Below are positions 6,137 through 12,292 of a DNA stretch of 12,292 nt, piece after piece. Below the pieces are notes generated by a model. The model was not told where the DNA came from. It made no database searches and was given only the letters and a program-made list of their open reading frames with translations. The translations under genes and the position numbers were made by a program. The stretch lies in assembly GCA_934661755.1 (NCBI GenBank), contig CAKUJM010000064.1, forward strand, positions 1-12,292. Direction: 5' to 3'. Position 1 is the stretch's first letter. Every line of letters starts with the position of its first letter. The DNA is from an uncultured Lentisphaeria bacterium. GTDB lineage: Bacteria; Verrucomicrobiota; Lentisphaeria; Oligosphaerales; Oligosphaeraceae.

Positions 6137-7159
6137 CTACAGGAAATGCTTGATCGGATGCTTCCGCGGATGGGCGACCGATTTGCGCTTCACCAGCGTG
6201 GGAGCCTGCCGCTGGATGCCATCGACCGGCATTTGCCTGGCCAGCCTCTCCAGGGTGTCCGCCGCCAGGCGTGCAAGCTCCACGTAGTCCGTGTAGATCG
6301 TGGTGCAGGGGGGATTCATGAAGGCGGAGACGCCGCCGATTTCATCGGATATGACGGAGATGTCGCGGGGAATGTTCAGCCCCAGCTCCTGCACTGCGGA
6401 ATAGCACCGGATCGTGAAGATCGGATTGACGCATATGAGCGCGGTGCATCCGCCTGCGATGGCGGCCTTCAGGGTCCTGCGCAATCTCCGCTGCCCGCTG
6501 ACTGTATATTTTGATTCGTCGAGGATGATCGAGCGCGGTTCGGCAACGCCGTGCCGGCGCATGCATTCGATGAATGCGCCGTGGCGCCGCTTGCGCGACT
6601 CGCTCTGAATGCCCTCGATGGATACAAAGCTGATGTCGCGGTGGCCCATGCTCCACAGGTAGTCCACCGCCAGCTTCATCCCGATCGTGACATTGTCATT
6701 GACGCAGTAGATCCGGCGCAGCGGATCCGCGAACCGCCCATTGAGCCATATGATCGGTAGCGGAAAGTAGTCCCGCAACTCCTCCTCTTCCGGCCAATTT
6801 AGCAGGATGAGCCCGCGCAATGGCAAAATGTCATGTTCGCGATGCCGCAAATGCCGGTCATGGTTGAAAGTGCGCCACAAGGCCTCGATATGCACGTCGC
6901 GTTCACTCAGCACGCTGCATACCGAGCTGAAAAGTTCCGCAAAATAGCCGTTTGCCGATTCGGGATGGAAGTCGAATATCATCCCCACGCTCCAGCTGCC
7001 GTCGGAAGTGGTCATGTCATACCCCAGCAGCCGGGCGACGTCAAGCACCCGACGGCGGGTCTCCGCGCTGATGCGCGAGTCGGAGCACATCACCCGCGAG
7101 ACCGTGGATTGCGATACGCCCGCCTTCCGGGCCACTTCACTGCCGGTTACTCTCTTCAT
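6137..7159 (-). CDS. LacI/GalR-family transcriptional regulator with short hinge
   Basis: A 340-residue sugar-responsive DNA-binding repressor. The N-terminal helix-turn-helix is clear (VTGSEVARKAGVSQSTVSRV, residues 4-23, then RISAETRRRVLDVARLLGY to about 48). A periplasmic-binding-protein-like effector domain follows, with the family's C-terminal half recognisable in LGLNIPRDISVISDE and PPCTTIYTDYVELARLAADTLERL. Between LGY and SVGMIF there are only about ten residues, and the usual hinge-helix pattern (N-x-x-A-x-x-L) is absent. The gene lies on the minus strand, converging on the plus-strand glycosidase cluster, and begins 27 nt after the transporter stop, so it probably shares the transporter's transcript. 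The likely role is control of the glycosidase genes, itself or both, with a sugar as ligand. No Shine-Dalgarno site precedes ATG 7159. Confidence 0.92.
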   Translation of the reverse strand: MKRVTGSEVARKAGVSQSTVSRVMCSDSRISAETRRRVLDVARLLGYDMTTSDGSWSVGMIFDFHPESANGYFAELFSSVCSVLSERDVHIEALWRTFNHDRHLRHREHDILPLRGLILLNWPEEEELRDYFPLPIIWLNGRFADPLRRIYCVNDNVTIGMKLAVDYLWSMGHRDISFVSIEGIQSESRKRRHGAFIECMRRHGVAEPRSIILDESKYTVSGQRRLRRTLKAAIAGGCTALICVNPIFTIRCYSAVQELGLNIPRDISVISDEIGGVSAFMNPPCTTIYTDYVELARLAADTLERLARQMPVDGIQRQAPTLVKRKSVAHPRKHPIKHFL

Positions 7160-7186
7160 GGTGGTGGCATTGCTGTCCGGCCGGTG

Positions 7187-8098
7187 TCAGCCGTGGTTGT
7201 AAAGGGCGATGGCTGCCAGCATCATCAGGGCCGCCGCCAGGCGCCGCAGATACATCCGCCAGGTGGTGCGAGTCTCCAGCCAAGTCATGCCGGACAGGAT
7301 CAGCAACGGCGCCAGCAGGACCGCGAAGAGGCCGCGGGTGGCCTGGACGATGTTGCCATTTACTGTTCCCAGCCGGGCAAAGCAAATGGTGAGAAAGACA
7401 ATGGACAGCAGCCAGCAGATGGCGTATGGAAGGCTGCATAGCCTTGCGCCCGGCACCCGCGCCCCTTTCAGGAAGGGCATGCAGATGGCGCCGACCACCC
7501 CGCTGAGGATGTAGGTCTGGAAGGTGCATTGCGCGGATGACAGCGGCAGCGACGGCGTCACCTGGGCGTGGATTTGCTCCACTTCAATCTGGATGCACAT
7601 GTCGGAAAGGCAATAGAAAAGGCAGCCGGCCAGCAGGAAGGCGAAGCTGCTTGGCGGGATGCGCTTCCCCGCATTGTTCAACACGAATGCGGAAATGACC
7701 GTCAAGGCGATGGCCAGCAGCTGCCAGACATTGAAGTGCTGGTGGTAGAAGATGCCGGTCAGCATGGCCAGCATCGGCAATTTCAGTCCGAGCAACGGTA
7801 CCAGCTGCGATGCGTCGATTTGCCGCTGGGCGACGAAAATCGCGCATTGCGCCAGCCAGTAGGCGCCGACTACGCCGGCCAGGGCGGGGAAGCGCCCCCA
7901 GAAGCCCTGGAAGAACCCCGGACGCCATGCCAGCGCCATTCCGGCGGCGGAGATCAGTCCCATCATGCATGCGGCATTGGCCAGCAGTCCGGGGGCGCTC
8001 AGCCCCCGGGTGCGGCGGATCGCCCAGGTTGAAAAGGCGAAGGCGATCGCCATCATGACCGCGGCGGCCAACCCGCAACCGATACCGGCAAAGTCCAT
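7187..8098 (-). CDS. EamA/DMT-superfamily membrane transporter
   Basis: A 303-residue integral membrane protein with about ten predicted transmembrane helices, roughly at 5-25, 37-56, 70-90, 97-117, 124-141, 151-168, 193-212, 223-240, 246-270 and 283-300. The two halves of about five helices each fit the drug/metabolite transporter (EamA) fold. SQLVPLLGLKLPMLAMLTG (helix 4) and the short final helix ending in NHG are characteristic of this type. The substrate cannot be inferred from the sequence: DMT proteins export or import metabolites, amino acids or sugars. Context favours two readings, a sugar-related role through the adjacent LacI regulator or an aryl-acid or amino-acid role through the upstream ACT/PaaK pair. 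It starts 41 nt after the ACT gene; GGGAG lies about 12 nt before the ATG, a weak ribosome site. Confidence 0.85.
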   Translation of the reverse strand: MDFAGIGCGLAAAVMMAIAFAFSTWAIRRTRGLSAPGLLANAACMMGLISAAGMALAWRPGFFQGFWGRFPALAGVVGAYWLAQCAIFVAQRQIDASQLVPLLGLKLPMLAMLTGIFYHQHFNVWQLLAIALTVISAFVLNNAGKRIPPSSFAFLLAGCLFYCLSDMCIQIEVEQIHAQVTPSLPLSSAQCTFQTYILSGVVGAICMPFLKGARVPGARLCSLPYAICWLLSIVFLTICFARLGTVNGNIVQATRGLFAVLLAPLLILSGMTWLETRTTWRMYLRRLAAALMMLAAIALYNHG

Positions 8099-8139
8099 GG
8101 CAGTTCAGCGCTCCCTGAATAAGGCGGAAGGCCGCCATC

Positions 8140-8568
8140 CTAGACAAAGAGCGACTCCTCCGAATGCAACTTCACCGCATTGCGCTCCAGCACGCTGATG
8201 GCGTCGGTGTTCTCCGCAAAGCGGAAGACCATGAGCGCATTGACGCATCTGGTCTGGGCAATGGCGTACATGTACTCGATATTGACGCCGGCGTCGTCGA
8301 GCAGCGAAAGCACCTTTCCGAGGCTGCCAGGCCGGGCCTCGACCTCGACTACGGTGACGTTGTTCAGCTTGCAGACGACACCGTGGTCCTTGAGCACCTG
8401 CTGCGCACGGTCGATGTCACGCACAATCAGCCGGAGGATGCCGAAATCGGCGGTGTCGGCCACCGAGATGGCCAGGATGTCGATTCCGGCCTCGCCAAGG
8501 ATTCGGATGACGGCGGCCAGCCGGCCGATCCGGTTTTCCAGGAAAATTGAGAGCTGACGGATCTTCAT
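8140..8568 (-). CDS. Tandem ACT-domain protein (PaaK-associated)
   Basis: A 142-residue cytoplasmic protein made of two ACT domains. ACT 1 spans about 3-68, with the ENRIGRLAAV turn and helix at 11-20. ACT 2 spans about 72-138, with RPGSLGKVLSLLDDAGVNIE at 79-98. ACT domains bind amino acids and small ligands and regulate metabolic enzymes. Stand-alone two-ACT proteins of this size are repeatedly found beside phenylacetate-CoA ligases in anaerobes, and this gene follows the ligase by 36 nt, so it probably senses an aromatic amino acid or related ligand and modulates that enzyme; this is inference from context. The start is well supported: AGGAGG lies 11 nt before ATG 8568, the best ribosome site in the window. 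The product is complete. Confidence 0.9.
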   Translation of the reverse strand: MKIRQLSIFLENRIGRLAAVIRILGEAGIDILAISVADTADFGILRLIVRDIDRAQQVLKDHGVVCKLNNVTVVEVEARPGSLGKVLSLLDDAGVNIEYMYAIAQTRCVNALMVFRFAENTDAISVLERNAVKLHSEESLFV

Positions 8569-8604
8569 GGTGAGGCGGTCCTCCTCTTTTCGTGCCGGGT
8601 GGAG

Positions 8605-9906
8605 TTATTTTTCGCGCAGGTCGATCACATGGCGGGTCTTGCCGTCGGAGCGCGCGATGCTGCCGGGCTCGACCAGGGTGATCTTGGCCGAGAGGCCGAT
8701 GAGGTGCTTGATCTTCGCCTGGATGGCGGCCCGCAGCTGCTCGAGGTTGCGGACGGCGTCGGAAAATACCGCGGCGGTGACCTCGACCCGGATTTCCAGG
8801 TCGTCCATGGCATGCTCGCGGGTGACGATGATCTGGTAGTGCGGCTCGATGCCGTCGATGTCCAGCAGGATGCTCTCGATCTGCGACGGGAACATGTTGA
8901 CGCCGCGGATGATGAGCATGTCGTCGCAACGATGCCTGACGCGGTCCATGCGCACGATGGTGCGTCCGCAGGAGCATTGTTCGAAACGCAGCGTGGTGAT
9001 GTCATGGGTGCGGTAGCGGATGAGCGGCATGGCCATCTTGTCGAGGGTGGTGAGCACCAGTTCGCCCTCGTGCCCCGGCGGCAGCGCCTCCCCGGTTTCC
9101 GGATCGACGATTTCCGGGTAGTAGTGGTCCTCGAAGATGTGCAGTCCATTCCGGGCCTCGCAGTCGCCGGCCACGCCCGGCCCCATGATTTCGGACATCC
9201 CGAAGATGTCATGGGCGCAGATGCCGGTTTCCTTTTCGATGCGGCGCCTCATGGTGTCCGACCAGGGTTCGGCTCCGAAGAAGCCGTGCCGCAACTGGGT
9301 CTGGCGGAAATCCACGCCGGTTTTCTGCGCCACCTCCATCAAATGGATGAAGAACGACGGAGTGCAGCAGATGGCGGTGATGCCCAGGTCCCGGATCAGC
9401 ATGAGCTGCTTTTCGCTGTTGCCGCCGCCCATGGGCACCACGGTTGCGCCGATGCGCTCGGCGCCCTGGTGGGCGCCCATTCCGCCGGTGAAGAGGCTGT
9501 ATCCATAGGATACCAGCACGCGGTCGCGTTCGGTCAGGCCGCCCATCTTGAAACAACGCCCCGCAGTCTCACTCCAGATCTGCAGATCGTCGCGGGTATA
9601 GGTCACGACAATCGGCTTGCCGGTGGTTCCGCTGGACGCATGAACCCGGACAATCTCCTCGTTGGGGACGGCGTTGAGTCCATACGGGTAGTTGTCACGC
9701 AGGTCGGTCTTGCAGGTGAAGGGGAATTTCGCCAGATCCGCCAGTTCATGCAGGTCGTCCGGACGCACCCCCGCCGCATCGAAGGCCCGGGTATAAAAGG
9801 GACTGTGGGCGTATGCGTGGGACAAAATCAGCTTGAGACGCTCCAGTTGCAGTGCCTGCAACGGCCGGCGGTCCACAAAATCTTTCAGTGAGAGATCGGA
9901 GATCAT
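8605..9906 (-). CDS. paaK: Phenylacetate-CoA ligase
   Basis: A 433-residue adenylate-forming enzyme that activates an aryl-acetate (phenylacetate or an indole- or hydroxyphenyl-acetate) to its CoA thioester with ATP, in the cytoplasm. Motifs are the phosphate-binding loop SSGTTGKP at 91-98, DIFGMSE at 233-239, GELVLT at 281-286, RYRTHD at 297-302 (Asp binding ribose), IIRGVNMFPSQIE at 332-344 (domain hinge) and RSDGKTRH at 419-426, with K423 as the adenylation lysine. CSCGR at 311-315 is also typical. Length and ending match the PaaK family. ATG 9906 is chosen because ALQLERLK, a usual early PaaK segment, follows closely. An upstream extension would overlap the topoisomerase repeat region and is arginine-rich noise. 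No Shine-Dalgarno site is visible. The ACT gene follows. Co-occurring indolepyruvate ferredoxin oxidoreductase genes, common elsewhere, are not in this window. Confidence 0.93.
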   Translation of the reverse strand: MISDLSLKDFVDRRPLQALQLERLKLILSHAYAHSPFYTRAFDAAGVRPDDLHELADLAKFPFTCKTDLRDNYPYGLNAVPNEEIVRVHASSGTTGKPIVVTYTRDDLQIWSETAGRCFKMGGLTERDRVLVSYGYSLFTGGMGAHQGAERIGATVVPMGGGNSEKQLMLIRDLGITAICCTPSFFIHLMEVAQKTGVDFRQTQLRHGFFGAEPWSDTMRRRIEKETGICAHDIFGMSEIMGPGVAGDCEARNGLHIFEDHYYPEIVDPETGEALPPGHEGELVLTTLDKMAMPLIRYRTHDITTLRFEQCSCGRTIVRMDRVRHRCDDMLIIRGVNMFPSQIESILLDIDGIEPHYQIIVTREHAMDDLEIRVEVTAAVFSDAVRNLEQLRAAIQAKIKHLIGLSAKITLVEPGSIARSDGKTRHVIDLREK

Positions 9907-9949
9907 GGCGTTGGAAAAATGACTCGTGAAAGGCGGCGGAACGTCGCCC

Positions 9950-12091
9950 CTACAGGAAAAACGGCAGATCATCCTGCCGTGGCGGATAGATGCTCTTGCG
10001 AGGAGGGGAGGTCGCATCCGGCGCGGATGGCGGCGCATCCGGCGCGTCTGGCGGCGCATCCGGTGCGGCTGGCGGCGAGGCGACTGGCGTGTTTTCGGCG
10101 GCGGCGCTGCCCTTGCAAAGCACCGTCATGCCGACAACCGGGTAGTGGGTGAGCTTGAAGCCCCGGGCCTCCCGGCTGCGCATCTCGATGGTGTCGAAAT
10201 CCACCTTGATGGCATTGTACGAGCGGCGCCGATTGGGCTCCAGCTCCAGCGAGACCACCACCCCGCTGTTGGTGTAGAGATGGTCGATGACGCAGTTTTC
10301 AGGAATGACATGGTATTCCTTTTCGAGAATATGCTGGCCGATCCTGAAGCGCTTGGCATACCAGGTGCCTTCCTTCTTGTCGTGGTAGATGATGGAGAAC
10401 ACCTGCTCCGGATCGTAGATGAAGACGTACTTGGTCTGCCCGATGAAGGTCTTGCCGCTGATGGGGATGACGACGCAGGATCCATCGGTGCGCAGACAGA
10501 GCAGCCGCTCGAATTCGGTGCACAGCAGCGGCGCGTCGTTCTTGTTCGAGGGCTTGACCGCAGTGCCGATGAAGCCACCGATCCGGTCCTGGTAAACCTT
10601 GACGTCCCGCCTGGCGATTTCCCGGCGGTCGATTGCGGCGAAACTGGCAATTTCAGTGCGCCGGGGAAAGCGCGATCCGTATTTTTCCAGTAGCCGGCGG
10701 AGAAATGCGGTGGCGTACTCGACCTGATGCGCCAGATCGTATTCGACCTGGGTACGCTCCTGCTGCAGAGCCGCAATCTCGGCCAGATTCTTGTCGATGT
10801 CGTAGAGCGAAATGCGGCGGATCGGAATGGCCAGCAGCCGTCCGATGTCGTCGTCGGTTATGTCATATAGCAGCTCGGCCCTGAACTTCTCCAGTCCGGA
10901 GCGCACCGCCTGGAAGATCTTCTCCAGCGACGGACATTTTTCAATGGCCTTGTAGATGCGGTTCTCGATGAAAAGGCGCTCGAGGGTCTTGCCGTGGATG
11001 GCGCCATTGATGGCGTCCAGACGCAATTCCAGCTCCCGCCGGAGGTATTCGCGCAATTTGGCGACGTTGCGTTCCAGCACCTCGCTGACGGTCATCTCAA
11101 CCGGGACATTGTCGCGGATGACCAGCAGCATCGACTTGACGGACTGCTGGCATTTGGTATAGGCGTAGAGTGCCTGGATGGTCTCCTCGGCATAGACATT
11201 GCGGGGCAGGGTGATCTCGATGTTCACCTGGTCGGCGGTGAGGTCGACAATCCCCGCAATCTTGACCTTGCCCTTGCGCGATGCATCCTCGATGGACTCC
11301 ATGAGGGCGTCAGTGGTGGTATAGGCCGGGACCTCCTTGATGACGATCTTCTTGTCGCCTTCGGCCTCGATGCGGGCGCGCACCAGGATTCGCCCGCGGC
11401 CGTCGTCATACTCCGATGCGTCCATCAGGCCGCCGGTCTGGAAATCCGGCAGCACCTGCACGCTTTTGCCGTGAAGCAGATCGATTTCCGCCTGGATGAG
11501 TTCGCAGAAGTTGTGCGGCATGATGTGGGTCGCCATGCCGACTGCAATGCCGTCGGCGCCAAGCATCAGCAACGACGGCACTTTGGCCGGCAGCACCACC
11601 GGCTCCTGATTGCGGCCGTCGTAGGACGGGACATAGCGGGTGATCTGGGGATTGAACAGCACCTCGGAGGCGAATTTCGAAAGGCGGCACTCGATGTAAC
11701 GCCCCGCCGCCGCCGGATCGCCGGTGACGATGTTGCCGAAATTCCCCTGCCGGTCGATGTAATAGTCCTTGTTGGCCAGCACTACCAGCGCCGCCTCGAT
11801 GGATGCGTCGCCATGCGGGTGGTACTTCATGGTGCTGCCATAGACGTTGGCGACCTTGTGCATCATGCCGTTGTCCATCTGCTCCAGAGTATGCAGGATG
11901 CGGCGCTGCACCGGCTTGAGCCCGTCATCCACATCCGGGATGGCGCGGTCCTTGACACAATATGACGCGTATTCGATGTAGTACGATTCCATCATCGCCC
12001 GCAATGCGTCTTCCTTGCTGGACGATGCCTGCCGGGGCGGCTGCCCCTCCGGCGTCAGGTCTGGGTTGTCATGGATATTCTCGTCACTCAT
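9950..12091 (-). CDS. Type IIA DNA topoisomerase subunit A (ParC/GyrA-like)
   Basis: A 713-residue DNA-cleaving subunit of a gyrase/topoisomerase IV type enzyme, which needs a GyrB/ParE partner not present in this window. DGLKPVQRR at 56-64, KYHPHGD at 89-95 and GNFGNIVTGDPAAAGRYIEC at 116-135 define the winged-helix cleavage domain; Y132, preceded by R131, is the DNA-linking tyrosine. Tower and coiled-coil regions follow to about 480. The C-terminal part (about 490-670) is shorter than the GyrA beta-pinwheel, and I see no GyrA box (QRRGGKG-like), so ParC-like decatenation or relaxation is more likely than supercoiling. The tail has three PPxAPDA repeats and ends DDLPFFL. Positions equivalent to E. 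coli GyrA S83 and D87 are both Ala (A96, A100). An in-frame TGA two codons upstream of ATG 12091 rules out a longer start; no Shine-Dalgarno site is seen. The type resembles the second GyrA-like protein of chlamydiae. Confidence 0.93.
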   Translation of the reverse strand: MSDENIHDNPDLTPEGQPPRQASSSKEDALRAMMESYYIEYASYCVKDRAIPDVDDGLKPVQRRILHTLEQMDNGMMHKVANVYGSTMKYHPHGDASIEAALVVLANKDYYIDRQGNFGNIVTGDPAAAGRYIECRLSKFASEVLFNPQITRYVPSYDGRNQEPVVLPAKVPSLLMLGADGIAVGMATHIMPHNFCELIQAEIDLLHGKSVQVLPDFQTGGLMDASEYDDGRGRILVRARIEAEGDKKIVIKEVPAYTTTDALMESIEDASRKGKVKIAGIVDLTADQVNIEITLPRNVYAEETIQALYAYTKCQQSVKSMLLVIRDNVPVEMTVSEVLERNVAKLREYLRRELELRLDAINGAIHGKTLERLFIENRIYKAIEKCPSLEKIFQAVRSGLEKFRAELLYDITDDDIGRLLAIPIRRISLYDIDKNLAEIAALQQERTQVEYDLAHQVEYATAFLRRLLEKYGSRFPRRTEIASFAAIDRREIARRDVKVYQDRIGGFIGTAVKPSNKNDAPLLCTEFERLLCLRTDGSCVVIPISGKTFIGQTKYVFIYDPEQVFSIIYHDKKEGTWYAKRFRIGQHILEKEYHVIPENCVIDHLYTNSGVVVSLELEPNRRRSYNAIKVDFDTIEMRSREARGFKLTHYPVVGMTVLCKGSAAAENTPVASPPAAPDAPPDAPDAPPSAPDATSPPRKSIYPPRQDDLPFFL
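9957..9980 (-). terminator. Intrinsic terminator inside the topoisomerase 3' end
   Basis: Read on the minus strand, ACGGCAG, six loop bases (GATGAT) and CTGCCGT form a perfect 7-bp stem, with a five-T run starting at the last stem base. The structure overlaps the final codons of the topoisomerase gene, and the T run helps encode its FF residues before the TAG at 9950-9952. It should end the topoisomerase transcript before paaK, which starts 43 nt downstream of the stop codon. Confidence 0.65.
10012..10089. repeat. 21-bp tandem repeat encoding PPxAPDA units
   Basis: Three 21-bp units at 10012-10032, 10033-10053 and 10054-10074 share the pattern (T/G)CGCATCCGG(C/T)GCG, three variable bases, then GGCG, with a degenerate partial unit to 10089. 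In the topoisomerase (minus strand) they encode three PPxAPDA heptads close to the C-terminus, a flexible Pro/Ala/Asp linker. Most differences keep the reading frame and change only the x position, and copy number could vary between strains. Confidence 0.8.
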
Positions 12092-12279
12092 TGGTCAGGT
12101 TGCGCAAGTGCATCGGCTACCCGGTCCCCGGGATGAACACATACTATAATCCCGATCTGCCTAATCTCCCTGGCCGGAGGATAACGGGGGGAGCCGTTTT
12201 CAACGCCCCGATCGTATGACGTGCGTCCATGCATGGGCGTTAAACGACCGCGCTCACGTTTTCACGACAAGAAAAGCCT
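12092..12279. other. Upstream region of the topoisomerase gene
   Basis: No gene is recognisable here. On the minus strand TATAGT (plus 12143-12148) is a plausible -10 box about 52 nt before the topoisomerase ATG, but no good -35 box lies at 16-18 nt. A dyad at 12224-12239 (CGTCCATGCATGGGCG, one mismatched pair) is a possible protein site. A short inverted repeat AACGG/CCGTT at 12183-12198 is weak. The promoter of the topoisomerase gene is expected here because a terminator-like hairpin lies just upstream. Confidence 0.4.
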
Positions 12280-12292
12280 CCCCTGCAAGGGG
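12271..12292 (-). terminator. Partial terminator at the right window edge
   Basis: On the minus strand CCCCT-TGC-AGGGG forms a small perfect hairpin followed by AGGCTTTTC, where AGGCTT could pair further with sequence beyond the window. This looks like the end of an intrinsic terminator for a minus-strand gene lying to the right. The outer arm is outside the window, so the full stem cannot be checked. Confidence 0.45.

Noticed and set aside
8123..8136. Small hairpin GGCGG/CCGCC between the ACT and transporter genes
   Set aside because: The stem is only 5 bp and no T run follows on the minus strand, so I do not call it a terminator.
8599..9891. A 430-codon plus-strand open frame opposite paaK
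   Set aside because: It is the antisense shadow of a well-supported adenylating enzyme, and its translation is Asp/His/Val-rich without recognisable motifs.
9907..10059. In-frame N-terminal extension of paaK by 51 codons
   Set aside because: It would overlap the end of the topoisomerase gene and its tandem repeat, and encodes an Arg-rich stretch unlike any PaaK N-terminus.
10994..11965. A 323-codon plus-strand open frame opposite the topoisomerase gene
   Set aside because: It is the antisense shadow of a gene with catalytic motifs intact; no domain or ribosome site supports it.
12224..12239. Imperfect palindrome CGTCCATGCATGGGCG as a regulator site
   Set aside because: It is a single occurrence built around the common ATGCAT, with no repeated partner or promoter placement to support a function; it is mentioned only within the upstream region entry.

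Overview
The window looks like a chromosomal segment from a GC-rich, carbohydrate-degrading bacterium. A member of the PVC group (Lentisphaerae, Kiritimatiellae or Verrucomicrobia) is my best guess. The guess rests on a dense set of glycoside hydrolase genes, a short GyrA/ParC-like topoisomerase of the kind I associate with that group, and a phenylacetate-CoA ligase/ACT pair typical of anaerobes. This is inference from gene content; no rRNA or tRNA is present to test it.

The left half (about 250-5984) is a plus-strand cluster of four carbohydrate-active enzymes: a GH5 family hydrolase, a GH130-type glycoside phosphorylase, a GH95-like (alpha/alpha)6-barrel enzyme, and a GH43-like enzyme resembling exo-beta-1,3-galactanases. 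None has a recognisable signal peptide, so the set probably works in the cytoplasm on imported oligosaccharides. GH130 would cleave by phosphorolysis. Three of the four junctions carry hairpins or terminator-like structures, and all four carry a variant of a short sequence around TAAATCC(A/G)TGG, so shared regulation or a dispersed intergenic element is possible.

The right half (6137-12091) is entirely on the minus strand and is transcribed toward the cluster. In transcription order it holds a type IIA topoisomerase subunit A, a phenylacetate-CoA ligase (paaK), a tandem ACT-domain protein, a ten-helix EamA/DMT transporter, and a LacI-family regulator. An intrinsic terminator sits over the last codons of the topoisomerase gene. 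It probably separates that gene from paaK, which starts 43 nt downstream. The last four genes are tightly spaced (27-41 nt). The LacI gene converges on the glycosidase cluster and is its likely regulator; the transporter next to it could import a product or ligand. PaaK and the ACT protein form a separate functional pair, probably in aryl-acid activation.

The points most worth a second look are the GH95-like enzyme lacking the expected catalytic glutamate, the recurring junction sequence, the LacI regulator with a shortened hinge, and the topoisomerase with alanines at both classical quinolone-determining positions plus a PPxAPDA-repeat tail. I found no CRISPR array, insertion sequence, phage gene or RNA gene.
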